This document shows positions 8,733 to 17,981 of a stretch of DNA of 64,000 bases, one piece after another; position 1 is the first letter of the stretch, and each line of letters starts with the position of its first letter. The stretch spans positions 62,001 through 126,000 of the forward strand of contig OZ241354.1 in NCBI GenBank assembly GCA_965199945.1, in the 5' to 3' direction. Under the pieces are notes generated by a model. The model saw only the letters and a program-made list of their open reading frames with translations, was not told the origin of the DNA and did no database searches. This DNA is from VXYL01 sp965199945. Lineage in GTDB: Bacteria; Pseudomonadota; Gammaproteobacteria; Pseudomonadales; Azotimanducaceae. The position numbers and the translations under genes were made by a program.

Positions 8733-10874
8733 ATGACGCGCGTTGGACGACGCCTCTTGGCGCTGTGCGCGCTGGGAATCGCCGCCGGAACCGCCGGCAC
8801 CGAGAAGGCGGAGGAGGAGATGGCCGATCCCTATCTTTGGCTCGAGGAAGTCGAGGGCGAACGCGCCCTGCGCTGGGTGAAGGCGAGGAACCGCGCCACC
8901 ACCCGCACGCTGGCGAGTGCGTCGTCGTTCAAGACGCTGCGGCGGCGGCTGCTCGCGGTGTTCGATTCGGACGACCGCATCCCGGACATCGACAAGCTGG
9001 GGGATCGCTACTACAACTTCTGGCGCGACAAAGACCATCCGCGCGGCCTGTGGCGGCGCACCACCCTCGATTCCTACCGCAGCGAGACGCCCGAGTGGGA
9101 GACCGTCCTGGACTTGGACGCGCTGGCCCGCGACGAGGACGAGAACTGGGTGCTGAGCGAGTTCTACTGCCGCGAACCGGACTACGGACGCTGCCTGGTG
9201 CGCCTCTCCCGGGGCGGCGCCGACGCCGTGGTGACCCGCGAGTTCGACCTGCGCACCAAGGCGTTCGTGGCCCCCGAGGACGGCGGCTTCGCACTGCCGG
9301 AAGCGAAAGGCACGGTGGACTGGGCCGGGCCGGACGCCATCTTCGTCGCCACCGATTTCGGCCCCGGCAGCATGACCGACTCCGGCTATCCGCGCATCGT
9401 CAAGCTGTGGCGGCGCGGCGAATCATTGCACGAGGCGGAAACCGTGTTCGAAGGGCAAGCGGCGGACGTGAGCGTGGGCGCCTATTCGCACCTCGCCGCC
9501 GGCTTCGAGACGCAGCTCGTCTGGCGCGCCACGGACTTCCACAACAGCGAGATGTTCCTGCGCGTGCCGGCGGCTGCCGAAGCTGGCGACGGTGCTCGGC
9601 TGCTGCGCATCGACAAGCCCTCCGACGCATTGCTGAGCGTCCATCGCGGCCGGCTCTTCATCGAGCTCAAGTCCGATTGGGCGATTGCCGGCGCGTCCTA
9701 CGCCGCCGGCAGTCTGCTCGCCATCGACTTGGCGGCGTTCCTCGACGGCGATCGCGCCTTCGCCGTCGTGTTCGAGTCCGGCGAGGGCGCCACGCTGGCC
9801 GGCTATGCGCCGACGCGCAACCATGTGCTGCTGAATGTGCTGGACAACGTGAAGAACCGCATCGTGGTGGCCACGCCCGGCAGCGACGGCTGGACGCGCT
9901 CGGCGGTGGCCGCTGGCGCAGACGCGGGCGGCGACGTCGCCAGCTCGGTGAGCGCAACGCCGGTTGCGCCCGACGAGGACGACCGCTACTTCGTCCGCAC
10001 CACGAACTATCTGACTCCGACGACGCTGGCGCTCGCTTCGGTGGGGCGCTCGCCGACTGTTCTGAAGCGCGCGCCCGCGCATTTCGACGCCAGCGGATTG
10101 CAGATCGCCCAGCATTGGGCCGAGTCCGAGGACGGCACGCGCATCCCGTACTTCCAAGTATCGCGCCCGGAACTCGATGCACCCCGGCCCACCTTGCTCT
10201 ACGGCTACGGCGGCTTCGAGATTCCGCTGCTGCCGAGTTACTCCGCCGGCGTGGGCATCGGCTGGCTGGAGGAAGGCGGCGTCTACGTCGTCGCCAACAT
10301 CCGCGGCGGCGGCGAGTTCGGCCCAAGCTGGCACCGCGCCGCGCTGCGCGAGAACCGCCGCCGCGCCTACGAGGACTTCATCGCCGTCGCCGAGGACCTG
10401 CGGCGCCGCGGCGTCGCCACGCCGGAACGCCTCGGCATCCTCGGCGGCAGCAACGGCGGGCTGCTGATGGGCAACATGCTCACCATGCGCCCGGACCTGT
10501 TCGGCGCCATCGCCGCGCAAGTGCCGCTCATGGACATGCGCCGCTACCACAAGCTATTGGCGGGAGCGAGCTGGGTGGCCGAATACGGCGACCCGGACGA
10601 CCCCGACGACTGGCGCTTCCTGCGCGCCTATTCGCCGTACCACAACGTCGAAGAGGACGCGGCGTATCCGCCGCTGCTGGTAGCCACCTCCACCCGCGAC
10701 GACCGCGTCCACCCCGGCCACGCCCGCAAGATGGTCGCCAAGATGAAGGCCATGGGCCACGACGTGACCTACTACGAGAACGTCGAAGGCGGCCACGGCG
10801 GCGCCGCCGACAACGCCCAGAGCGCCTTTATGTGGGCGCTCGTCTACCGCTTCCTGTGGCGGGAGTTGGATTGA
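8733..10874 (+). CDS. Prolyl oligopeptidase family serine peptidase (S9A)
   Basis: A 713-residue S9A peptidase. A beta-propeller N-terminal domain begins at DPYLWLEEVEGERALRW, and the alpha/beta-hydrolase domain is C-terminal. The catalytic Ser573 lies in GGSNGGLL, the acid is in STRDDRV (656-657), and His688 is in EGGHGG. A basic, hydrophobic N-terminus (RRLLALCALGIAAGTAG) looks like a signal peptide, so the enzyme may be periplasmic. The start at 8733 follows a GGGAAGGGA ribosome site; an alternative ATG at 8820 would remove the signal. It lies 38 bp behind the PiT-like gene. Confidence 0.92.
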   Translation: MTRVGRRLLALCALGIAAGTAGTEKAEEEMADPYLWLEEVEGERALRWVKARNRATTRTLASASSFKTLRRRLLAVFDSDDRIPDIDKLGDRYYNFWRDKDHPRGLWRRTTLDSYRSETPEWETVLDLDALARDEDENWVLSEFYCREPDYGRCLVRLSRGGADAVVTREFDLRTKAFVAPEDGGFALPEAKGTVDWAGPDAIFVATDFGPGSMTDSGYPRIVKLWRRGESLHEAETVFEGQAADVSVGAYSHLAAGFETQLVWRATDFHNSEMFLRVPAAAEAGDGARLLRIDKPSDALLSVHRGRLFIELKSDWAIAGASYAAGSLLAIDLAAFLDGDRAFAVVFESGEGATLAGYAPTRNHVLLNVLDNVKNRIVVATPGSDGWTRSAVAAGADAGGDVASSVSATPVAPDEDDRYFVRTTNYLTPTTLALASVGRSPTVLKRAPAHFDASGLQIAQHWAESEDGTRIPYFQVSRPELDAPRPTLLYGYGGFEIPLLPSYSAGVGIGWLEEGGVYVVANIRGGGEFGPSWHRAALRENRRRAYEDFIAVAEDLRRRGVATPERLGILGGSNGGLLMGNMLTMRPDLFGAIAAQVPLMDMRRYHKLLAGASWVAEYGDPDDPDDWRFLRAYSPYHNVEEDAAYPPLLVATSTRDDRVHPGHARKMVAKMKAMGHDVTYYENVEGGHGGAADNAQSAFMWALVYRFLWRELD

Positions 10875-10919
10875 ATCGAGGAGAAGGCGAAGAAGATCGA
10901 GGCAAGGTGGACTCGGCCT

Positions 10920-11339
10920 CTATCCGGGACGTTCTGCCAGTGCATCGACCATGAAGCTGGCGACGGCTTCGGCCACCACGGAGCCGTCGTCGCTGCGCAG
11001 AATGCGTCCTTCGAGCACCGCCAAGCGTCCCTTGCGCCGCGTTTGCCGCCCCTCCAAGCGCACCGGCGTCCCGGTCGGCAGCGGCTGGCGGTAGCGCACC
11101 TCGGCCTTCGCCGTGAAGCAGCGCTCGCCGCCGAGAAAGATCACGTTCGCCATCACATCGTCGAGCAGGCTGAACAGAATGCCGCCGTGGGTCACGCCGT
11201 CGTAGCCGACGTGCGCATCGCCCGGCGTGAACTCGGCGCGGCAGACTTCGCCGTCGAGGCGAAAGCGCACGTTCAGGCCCTGGGCATTCCCCGGCCCGCA
11301 GACGAAGCAGCGGTTGGCGCTCGATGCGAGGGGATTCAA
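10920..11339 (-). CDS. PaaI/hotdog-type thioesterase
   Basis: A hotdog-fold acyl-CoA thioesterase of about 139 residues. Key features are CFVCGPGNAQGLNVRF at the start, then YDGVTHGGILFSLLDDVMAN, the hotdog helix with its catalytic acid. Starts are weak: TTG at 11339 gives the N-terminus usual for this family, while GTG at 11381 is possible but leaves only 14 bp to the divergent NUDIX gene. The enzyme probably hydrolyses medium or aromatic acyl-CoAs; the substrate is not visible. Confidence 0.82.
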   Translation of the reverse strand: MNPLASSANRCFVCGPGNAQGLNVRFRLDGEVCRAEFTPGDAHVGYDGVTHGGILFSLLDDVMANVIFLGGERCFTAKAEVRYRQPLPTGTPVRLEGRQTRRKGRLAVLEGRILRSDDGSVVAEAVASFMVDALAERPG

Positions 11340-11395
11340 GGAACTGCTCTTTGCGTGCCCGGCGGATTCAGCGCGGTTCACAGTAACATAGGCCG

Positions 11396-12007
11396 ATGCT
11401 GGACCTGCCCTCGATCCGCAGCCGCTTGGCGGCGAGCGAGCAAGCGCTCGCCGACGAGCCCGAACGGACGCGCCAGGCCGCCGTGGCGGTGGTGCTGCGC
11501 CGCGGGAACGACGCAACTGAGATGCTGTTCATCAAACGCGCCGAGAAAGCGGGCGATCCGTGGTCCGGGCACATGGCCTTTCCCGGCGGCCACCGCGAGC
11601 CGGCCGACGCGAGCCTGCAAGCCGCCGCGGTGCGCGAGACCGCCGAGGAAATCGGCCTGGACATCGCCTCCGCGCCTCTGCTGGGGGGATTGCCTCGCCA
11701 GCGGCCGATGAGCGTGCGCAGCAACATGCTCGTGGCGCCCTTCGTCTTCGAGATCGACGGCGACCCGGCGCTGACGCTGAACCACGAGGTTGCGGCTGCG
11801 GTTTGGGCGCCGCTGGGGCCGATGCATCGGGGCGACAACCACGCCCGCTCGCGCCCGCCCTTCGACGTCGATGCGGCCAACGGCGACGCGCAGGCGTTTA
11901 GCGGCTATCGCGTGTCGCCGGGCTGCTTCGTCTGGGGCATGACCTACCGCATGGTGCAGACGTTCTTCGAGACCATCGATCCCGACTTCCGAAGCGCGCC
12001 CGACTGA
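11396..12007 (+). CDS. NUDIX hydrolase, CoA-pyrophosphatase-like
   Basis: A 203-residue NUDIX enzyme. The box GGHREPADASLQAAAVRE runs on into TAEEIGLD and matches Gx5Ex7REUxEExGU exactly. It is preceded by GDPWSGHMAFPGG, which resembles the second signature of CoA pyrophosphatases (NudL type, hpG.iaFPGG). It likely cleaves CoA or a related nucleoside diphosphate to a phosphopantetheine-type product. The gene is divergent from the thioesterase gene with a very short shared upstream region, which hints at coordinated acyl-CoA/CoA turnover. Confidence 0.88.
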   Translation: MLDLPSIRSRLAASEQALADEPERTRQAAVAVVLRRGNDATEMLFIKRAEKAGDPWSGHMAFPGGHREPADASLQAAAVRETAEEIGLDIASAPLLGGLPRQRPMSVRSNMLVAPFVFEIDGDPALTLNHEVAAAVWAPLGPMHRGDNHARSRPPFDVDAANGDAQAFSGYRVSPGCFVWGMTYRMVQTFFETIDPDFRSAPD

Positions 12008-12042
12008 CGCCGCGGCGCACGGCCAGCGTCCCGCCGGTCTGC

Positions 12043-13209
12043 TCAGCCCAGCTCCCGACCGTCGATCAGAACGCCCTCGGCGGTCCAATCGGCGACGTCC
12101 TGCGCCGAGCAGCCCAGCCAGTCGCGGAGCGCGTCGGCATTGTGCTCGCCCCGATGCGGCGCCACGCCGCACACGCCGGATTCGGCGTTGGAGAAGCGGT
12201 ACGGCGACTGCACGATCGGGCGCGTGCCGCCGGCGCGGTCGTCGATCTCGGCGATGCTGGCGCGGTGGCGAACGGTGGGCGACTCGCGTACGTCGGCGGT
12301 GTCGCGCACTTCGCCCCAGGCGAGATTCATCGTCGCCATGGCCTCGCGCACTCGCCGCCGGCTGTCGAGACCGGCGAAGAACGCCTGCGCGGCGGTGCGC
12401 CGCAGGCTGATCTTCTCGGCCAGCGGCGCACCCGCCGGCGTCGGGTCGGCAACGCCCATCTTGGTATTGAGCTGCCGCCAGATGTGGCGGAAGTCGCCAG
12501 CGATGAGCACGTCGCCGATGCCCGTCGGCCAGATGTCCGAGAGGCTCGGCGCGGTGTCGCGCGAATCTTCCAAGCCGTAGTGCAGCTGGTCGTCCGTCGC
12601 CAGCATGGCGTCGAGCATGGCGATGTCGATGTGCTGCCCCAGCCCGGTGCGCTGGCGCATGAGCAGCGCCGCCAACGCCGCCGCCAGCCCATGCAGCGCC
12701 GCGTTGGTGTCGGCGACGGACATCTGGATGTCCGCCGGCGGGCGGCCTTCGCGAGCTTGCCGCCGCACCAGCCCGGCTTCGGCGTGGATCGCCGCCGCGT
12801 AGGCTGGACGAGCACTCTCCGGGCCTTCTTGCCCGAAGCCGGAAATCGACAGCAGCACGATGTCCTCGCGCTCCGCCTTCAAGACGTCGTAGCCAAGCCC
12901 TAGGCGCGCCATCACGCCGGGGCGGAAGTTCTCGATCACCAGATCCGCTACTCCGGCCAGCCGCCTCACGAGCCTCACGCCCTCGGCCTTCGCCAAGTCC
13001 ACGCAGATGTTGCGCTTGCCGACGTTCTGCTGGTGGTAGTACCCCGGCACGCCGCCCACCACGGCGCCCCACAGGCGCGTCAAATCGCCAGCCGGCGGCT
13101 CCACCTTCACCACGTCCGCGCCGAGATCGGCCAGCATCCGGCCAGCGAAAGGCCCTGCCAGCACCCGCGACATGTCGAGAACCTTGATGCCTTCGAGTGG
13201 ATGCGCCAT
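12043..13209 (-). CDS. CaiB/BaiF (class III) CoA transferase
   Basis: A 388-residue class III CoA transferase. It opens with LEGIKVLDMSRVLAGPFAGR and contains VKVEPPAGDLTR, VIENFRPGVM and SISGFGQEGP. The catalytic Asp167, which forms the aspartyl-CoA thioester, lies in SVADTNAALHG. Such enzymes move CoA between carboxylic acids (formyl, carnitine, aromatic acids). Donor and acceptor are not inferable here. It is a single-gene unit convergent with the NUDIX gene. Confidence 0.92.
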   Translation of the reverse strand: MAHPLEGIKVLDMSRVLAGPFAGRMLADLGADVVKVEPPAGDLTRLWGAVVGGVPGYYHQQNVGKRNICVDLAKAEGVRLVRRLAGVADLVIENFRPGVMARLGLGYDVLKAEREDIVLLSISGFGQEGPESARPAYAAAIHAEAGLVRRQAREGRPPADIQMSVADTNAALHGLAAALAALLMRQRTGLGQHIDIAMLDAMLATDDQLHYGLEDSRDTAPSLSDIWPTGIGDVLIAGDFRHIWRQLNTKMGVADPTPAGAPLAEKISLRRTAAQAFFAGLDSRRRVREAMATMNLAWGEVRDTADVRESPTVRHRASIAEIDDRAGGTRPIVQSPYRFSNAESGVCGVAPHRGEHNADALRDWLGCSAQDVADWTAEGVLIDGRELG

Positions 13210-13293
13210 GCGAAACGGCCAGTGTTGGGGAGAGTCTAGTCGGCCTTCAAGCCTTCAAGGCATGTTCCCTGCCTGCCGCTTCGTCGCTTGTCG

Positions 13294-13569
13294 CTACGAA
13301 TGTTCGGCGTCGGCATTTGCAACAGACCCAGGGACAATGCGGGCGGTGAACACGAGCTGCTTGTCGCCAGTTCGCCGCACCAAGAACGGGCCGCGTCCGT
13401 ACCGGCGGACGCCCTCTCCCACGGCTTCCGAATGGCGCTCATAGTCGCCAATCAGCTGGTCGCCGTGGATCAGCAGATAGCGATTCGGGTAGGTCAGCAA
13501 CAGGTCCTCGGCGTGGTCGTCGTAGTAGGCCGTCTCGGTCTTCAACAGCCCCTGAGCGCCGGTTGCCAT
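13294..13569 (-). CDS. DUF5678-like small protein
   Basis: A 91-residue protein with the pattern YPNRYLLIHGDQLIGDYE followed by GPFLVRRTGDKQLVF. This resembles the DUF5678 fold (self-contained beta-rich proteins reading 'LxxYPxxWVAI...GEVIAxGxD'). The function of that family is unknown; members often sit in toxin-antitoxin-like or protease-linked pairs, but no partner is seen here. The start is chosen because an AGAAGGA ribosome site lies about 8 bases upstream. Confidence 0.65.
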   Translation of the reverse strand: MATGAQGLLKTETAYYDDHAEDLLLTYPNRYLLIHGDQLIGDYERHSEAVGEGVRRYGRGPFLVRRTGDKQLVFTARIVPGSVANADAEHS

Positions 13570-13737
13570 GTCTTCAATCCTTCTTGCGTCCCGAACATGA
13601 AGCGCCGTCAGCCTACGAAGCGAGTGTGGCAGCGCCTGCATTGGCGGTGCCACGCAACTCCTCGGGCACATCGCGACTCTACACCATGTGCCCATCCATC
13701 GACCTTACGGACGCGGACCCGCTTGAGGTGGAACGAC

Positions 13738-15366
13738 CTATGCGTCAACGTTGGGCGTGGTCAGCGCGGCTTCTTCGTCGGCTTGCAGGGCGTCCGGCGA
13801 GCGCTTGGCGGGGTCGCCGATGCCGCCGCCGCCGGGAGTCTCCATCACCAGCGTCGCGCCGGCGGGGATGGTGTCCTGGCCCTTGCCGCGCAACGCCGGG
13901 CCGTCCTTGATGTAGACGCGCCCTGGCGCACCTTCCTGGCCGCCGCGGCGACCTCGCGCCGGATGGCGAATGCGGTCGAACATCTTGGAGACGACGAACG
14001 GCGCTCCCTGTGCGTGCGCCACTTCGATCACCTGGCCGAGGCCGCCCCGGTGTTGGCCGGCGCCGCCCGATGCGCGGCGGTATTCGCGTCGCATGAAGAC
14101 GAGGGGCGCGGTCGCTTCGTTGATTTCGGTGGGCGTGGTGCGCACGCCGGACGGAAACGCGGTGGTGGAGAGGCCGTCCTTGGCCGGCCGCGCTCCGGTG
14201 CCGCCGTTGAAGATCGGATTGATGACGAACGGCGTGACATCGGCGTTGCCGCCGCTGGCACCGAGGGGTGCGCTGCGCAGCACCGGATTCCAGATGCACG
14301 ATGCGCCTTCGGCCGGCGCCACGCCTGGCAGCGCTTGGTCTAGGCACCCGAGCACCACGTCCGGCAGCATCTGGCCGATGGCGTGTCTGGCCGAGACCGG
14401 CGCCGGGAACTCGGCGTTCAGGATGCTGCCGAGCGGGGCGCGCACGGTCACCAGCGCCAGCGAACCGGCGTTGTTGGGCACGTCGTTGCCGACCACGCAA
14501 CGCACGCCGAAGGAGGCGTATGCCTCGGTGTAGTTGAGCGGCACGTTGATGCCGAAGGGGGAGAGCCCGGAACTGCCGTCGAAATCCACGTCGATGGCGT
14601 CGTCGGCGACGGTCAAGGCGCAGACGAGGCGCACTGGTTCGTCGTAGCCGTCGACGTCCATCGTCTGGCGGTAGACGCCGTTCGGCACCGCGCCAATCTG
14701 CTCCGCCATCGCCCGCCGCGAGGCGTCGACGATCCACCGTCCGGCGGCGTCGAGATCGTCGAGGCCGAACTCGCGCAGCATGGCGAGGAGCAGCTCGCCG
14801 CCGTTGCGGTTGCAGGCGGCGAGCGAGTGCAGATCGCCTTCGGCCGCCAGCGGATCGCGCACATTGGCGGCGACGATGCGCAGCAGGGACGCATTGGGCT
14901 CGCCACGGTCGAAGAGCTTCATGATCGGAATGCGCAAGCCCTCTTCGAAGAGCTCGCCGGCGTCCGGGCCGAAGCCGCGCCCGCCCACGTCCGCGATGTG
15001 GCTCGTCGCCGCGAACAACGCGACCGGCCGTCGGCCATCGAACACCGGCGTGACCACTGTGAAGTCGTTGAGGTGGCCCGTGCCATCCCACGGATCGTTG
15101 GTGACCAGCACGTCGCCCGGCGCCAGCGTGGGCAGCGGGTAGGCGGCGAGAAACTTGCCGACGCTTGCCGCCATGGCATTGACGTGGCCGGGCGTGCCGG
15201 TGACGGCCTGGGCGAGCATGGCGCCGTTCGTGTCGAAGACGCCGGCGGAGAGGTCTCCGGCTTCCCGCACCACCGTCGAGAACGCGGTGCGCATCAGCGT
15301 CTGCGCCTGTTCCTCGACGATGGCGAGGAGGCGGTTCCACACCAGTTGGTTGCGGATGTCGCTCAT
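13738..15366 (-). CDS. hyuB: Hydantoinase B / oxoprolinase subunit
   Basis: A 542-residue HyuB-family protein, partner of HyuA in ATP-dependent N-methylhydantoinase, oxoprolinase or acetone-carboxylase-type enzymes. Family landmarks are LMRTAFSTVVREAGDLSAGVFD, PGHVNAM, VLVTNDPWDGTGHLNDF, SHIADVGG and the C-terminal ETPGGGGIGDP. Its ATG overlaps the hyuA stop (ATGA), so the two subunits are translationally coupled. Substrate is open: hydantoins, 5-oxoproline or related lactams. Confidence 0.92.
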   Translation of the reverse strand: MSDIRNQLVWNRLLAIVEEQAQTLMRTAFSTVVREAGDLSAGVFDTNGAMLAQAVTGTPGHVNAMAASVGKFLAAYPLPTLAPGDVLVTNDPWDGTGHLNDFTVVTPVFDGRRPVALFAATSHIADVGGRGFGPDAGELFEEGLRIPIMKLFDRGEPNASLLRIVAANVRDPLAAEGDLHSLAACNRNGGELLLAMLREFGLDDLDAAGRWIVDASRRAMAEQIGAVPNGVYRQTMDVDGYDEPVRLVCALTVADDAIDVDFDGSSGLSPFGINVPLNYTEAYASFGVRCVVGNDVPNNAGSLALVTVRAPLGSILNAEFPAPVSARHAIGQMLPDVVLGCLDQALPGVAPAEGASCIWNPVLRSAPLGASGGNADVTPFVINPIFNGGTGARPAKDGLSTTAFPSGVRTTPTEINEATAPLVFMRREYRRASGGAGQHRGGLGQVIEVAHAQGAPFVVSKMFDRIRHPARGRRGGQEGAPGRVYIKDGPALRGKGQDTIPAGATLVMETPGGGGIGDPAKRSPDALQADEEAALTTPNVDA

Positions 15367-17384
15367 GCGGCGCACTCGACGACGATGTTGCCGATGGCGT
15401 CGATCTGCGCTGTCGCGCCGCAAGGAACCACGGTGACGGTTTGATCCTCGACGATGACGGACGGGCCGAGGACCCGAGTTCCCGGCGCAAGGGATTCCCG
15501 TTCCACCCGCCGTTCGTCGAGAAGACGGCGCCGCGAGGGCGCCGAAGCGCTTGCTAGCGAAAGCGCCGGCGGCGGCGTGCGCAGCGTGAGCGTCCAGCTC
15601 AGCACTTCCACCTCCAGGCCGGGAATCAAGCGCCCGTAGAGCGCTTGGTAGGCCGCGTCGAACGCCTCGCGCAGCGCCTCGGCCGAGCAGGGCTCGGCGA
15701 CTTCCACGGCGATCTCGAAGCCCTGCCCCAAGTAGCGCATGTAGGCGCGTCTGGTCTCCTCGAGTGCGCCGCGCGCCACCTCGCCGACGACGGCCTGGGC
15801 CTCCGCGCGCATCTCCGCCATCACTTGCGCCGCCACTGCCGGCGCGAACTCGGAGAGGCGCATGTAGCGGCTGCGCACCACCTCGAAGGCGACCGGCGCC
15901 GCGAGGAAGCCCATCGCCGAGCCGACGCCAGCGGCTGGCGGCACCAGCACGGTCTTGAGATGCAGCTTCTCGGCGATGCGCGCGGCGTGGATCGGCGCCG
16001 CGCCGCCGAAGGCGATGAGGGTTCGTCCCGCCATGTCCTTGCCCCACTCCGCCGCATGGGCGCGCGCCGCCGCAGCCATGTTTTCGTCCACCACCTCGCC
16101 GACCGCGCTCGCCGCGTCGGCGACTGAGAGTTGGCCGCCCTGCCAAGGCGACACGACGTCGCGTTCGACGGCGGCCATCGCCGCTTCTTCGTCGAGGGCG
16201 ATCGCGCCGCCGGCGAAGCGCGCGGCGTCGAGTCGGCCTTGCAGCAGATCGGCGTCGGTCACCGTGGCGCGTTCCCCGCCGCGGCCGTAGCACGCTGGCC
16301 CAGGGCTGGAACCAGCGCTCTGCGGGCCGACCTGCAGCCGGCCCACGCGATCCACGGACGCAATGGAGCCGCCGCCGGCGCCGATCTCCACCATTTCGAT
16401 GACCGGAATCCGCACCGGCAGGCCGCTGCCCTTGCGGAACCGATAGCTGCGATCCACTTCGAAGGAACGCGACTCCTGGGGCGTGCCGTCGTCGATCAAG
16501 CAGATCTTCGCCGTGGTGCCGCCCATGTCCAGCGACACCACCCGCGCCAAGCCGAGGTGTTCGGCGAGGCGCGCCGCGAGGATGGCGCCGCCGGCCGGGC
16601 CCGATTCCACCAGCCGGATCGGAAACTCCCGCGCCGTTTCCAAAGACGCGAGACCGCCGCCGGACGTCATCATCAGAAACGGGCAATCGACGCCGAGCGC
16701 CGAGAGCCGCGCTTGCATGTCCGCCAGATAGCGGGCCATCAACGGCTTCACGTAGGCGTTGGCGCATGCCGTTGAGAAGCGCTCGAACTCGCGGATCTCC
16801 GGGCAGACGTCGCTCGCCAGCGTGATCGACAGTTTCGGCAGCGCCGCGGCAAGCACGTCGCGGGTCAGCAGCTCGTGGCGCGGGTTGGCGTAGCCGTGCA
16901 GATAGCCGACGGCGACGCTTTCGATGCCCTGCTCCGCCAAAGTCGGCACCAGCGCTTCAACAGATCGCGCCGCCAGCGGCACGAGCGCCTCTCCCGCCGC
17001 GTTCATGCGCTCGGCCACGGGCAGCCGCCAGCGTCTCGGCACCAGCGGCTGCGGGCGGTCGATGTTCACGTCGTACTGCTCGAAGCGGTTCTCGAACGCC
17101 ATCTCGAGCACGTCGCGGTGTCCTTCGGTCGTCACCAGCGCCGTGCGGGCGCCGCGCCGTTCGATGATCGCGTTGGTGGCCAAGGTGGTGCCGTGCAGCA
17201 CCACGCCCAAGTCCGCGGCAGAGCGTCCAGCCTGAGCCAGAACCTGGCGCACGCCTTCCAAAGCGCCGGCGGCTGGCGCCGCGTGGGTCGTCAGAACCTT
17301 GGCGCTGACGTGGCGACCGCCGGTTTCGAGCACCACGTCGGTGAAGGTGCCGCCGATGTCCACCGCGACGCGATCGTCCGCCAT
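15363..17384 (-). CDS. hyuA: Hydantoinase A / oxoprolinase subunit (ATP-binding)
   Basis: A 673-residue HyuA-family protein. The ATPase-fold phosphate-binding loops are visible: VAVDIGGTFTDVVL near the start and VVSLDMGGTTAKICLI in the middle. Also present are HGTTLATNAIIERRGA, GAGGGSIA and GPACYGRGG. It would supply the ATP-dependent ring-activation step with HyuB. Start MADDRVAVD is 2 bp downstream of the CHY zinc-finger gene stop, giving a three-gene operon CHY-hyuA-hyuB. Confidence 0.92.
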   Translation of the reverse strand: MADDRVAVDIGGTFTDVVLETGGRHVSAKVLTTHAAPAAGALEGVRQVLAQAGRSAADLGVVLHGTTLATNAIIERRGARTALVTTEGHRDVLEMAFENRFEQYDVNIDRPQPLVPRRWRLPVAERMNAAGEALVPLAARSVEALVPTLAEQGIESVAVGYLHGYANPRHELLTRDVLAAALPKLSITLASDVCPEIREFERFSTACANAYVKPLMARYLADMQARLSALGVDCPFLMMTSGGGLASLETAREFPIRLVESGPAGGAILAARLAEHLGLARVVSLDMGGTTAKICLIDDGTPQESRSFEVDRSYRFRKGSGLPVRIPVIEMVEIGAGGGSIASVDRVGRLQVGPQSAGSSPGPACYGRGGERATVTDADLLQGRLDAARFAGGAIALDEEAAMAAVERDVVSPWQGGQLSVADAASAVGEVVDENMAAAARAHAAEWGKDMAGRTLIAFGGAAPIHAARIAEKLHLKTVLVPPAAGVGSAMGFLAAPVAFEVVRSRYMRLSEFAPAVAAQVMAEMRAEAQAVVGEVARGALEETRRAYMRYLGQGFEIAVEVAEPCSAEALREAFDAAYQALYGRLIPGLEVEVLSWTLTLRTPPPALSLASASAPSRRRLLDERRVERESLAPGTRVLGPSVIVEDQTVTVVPCGATAQIDAIGNIVVECAA

Positions 17385-17386
17385 CT

Positions 17387-17809
17387 TCAGGTCTCGAAGT
17401 AGAGGTGGTGGTGCAGCGCGCAGCCTGGGTTGAAGGCGGCGCCGCAGCGCGGACAGGCGCTGGCCGACGCCAGATACTCGTCGATGGCAAGGCGCGCCCC
17501 GCAGACCCCGCACAGCACCGCCCGCGCCGAGCGTTCGGCAATCGGCCACACGACGACGGCGTGGCCGGCGACGGCGCGATGGCAGTCGATGCACGGATGC
17601 CACTCGCCGCAGCACTTGAACTTCAAGGCCACGACGTCGAACGGCGCGTGGTAGTGAGCGCAGCGCGTCTGCGCGTCGATGCCGATGCCGGAGACGCGAA
17701 CACCATGCAGCGTCAACGCTTGGGCGGGGCCAGCGCGACGTTCGACGCATCCGGCATCCGAAGCCGGACTGCGACCGTCTCGACGGACGGGCGGATGCGA
17801 AACTGCCAA
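17387..17809 (-). CDS. CHY zinc-finger protein
   Basis: A 140-residue protein dominated by Cys/His pairs: RCAHYHAP, KCCGEWHPCIDCH, CGVCG, CPRCG and NPGCALHHH. The CxHY opening followed by CC..WHPC..CH is the CHY zinc-finger signature, a three-zinc domain found alone in bacteria and in eukaryotic Hot13/Pirh2-type proteins. Function in bacteria is unknown. The start is TTG with an AGGAG ribosome site 6 bases upstream. It precedes hyuA by 2 bp, so it may help mature or regulate the metal-dependent hydantoinase (inference). Confidence 0.82.
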   Translation of the reverse strand: MAVSHPPVRRDGRSPASDAGCVERRAGPAQALTLHGVRVSGIGIDAQTRCAHYHAPFDVVALKFKCCGEWHPCIDCHRAVAGHAVVVWPIAERSARAVLCGVCGARLAIDEYLASASACPRCGAAFNPGCALHHHLYFET

Positions 17810-17921
17810 GACAAGCTCCTCTGGCGATCCAAGCGCTCAACACAACTGTAGCGCACCGGATGCCTTCGCAGACGCTCGACGCCGTCCGCTCGCCGCCCCG
17901 AAGCTCGCCCGTCTGAGCGTT

Positions 17922-17950
17922 TTGACAGTCGTGGTCGGGAAAGGTAGTTT
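17922..17950 (+). promoter_or_regulatory. Sigma70-like promoter for the MaoC gene
   Basis: TTGACA (17922-17927), a 17-base spacer and TAGTTT (17945-17950), 31 bases upstream of the GTG start at 17982. The perfect -35 box stands out in this GC-rich sequence. Inferred from consensus only. Confidence 0.5.
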
Positions 17951-17981
17951 CGTGCGCCCTTGAGACCGCGGAAGAAATTCG

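Noticed and set aside
7827..10874. Very long open frame of over 1000 codons through the PiT-like gene and the peptidase
   Set aside because: Its first part is the out-of-frame shadow of the membrane-protein gene; only the part from 8733 is protein-like.
13738..16767. Single 1009-codon frame as a fused HyuA-HyuB
   Set aside because: The upstream part is the wrong frame of hyuA; an ATGA junction at 15366-15363 separates two normal genes.
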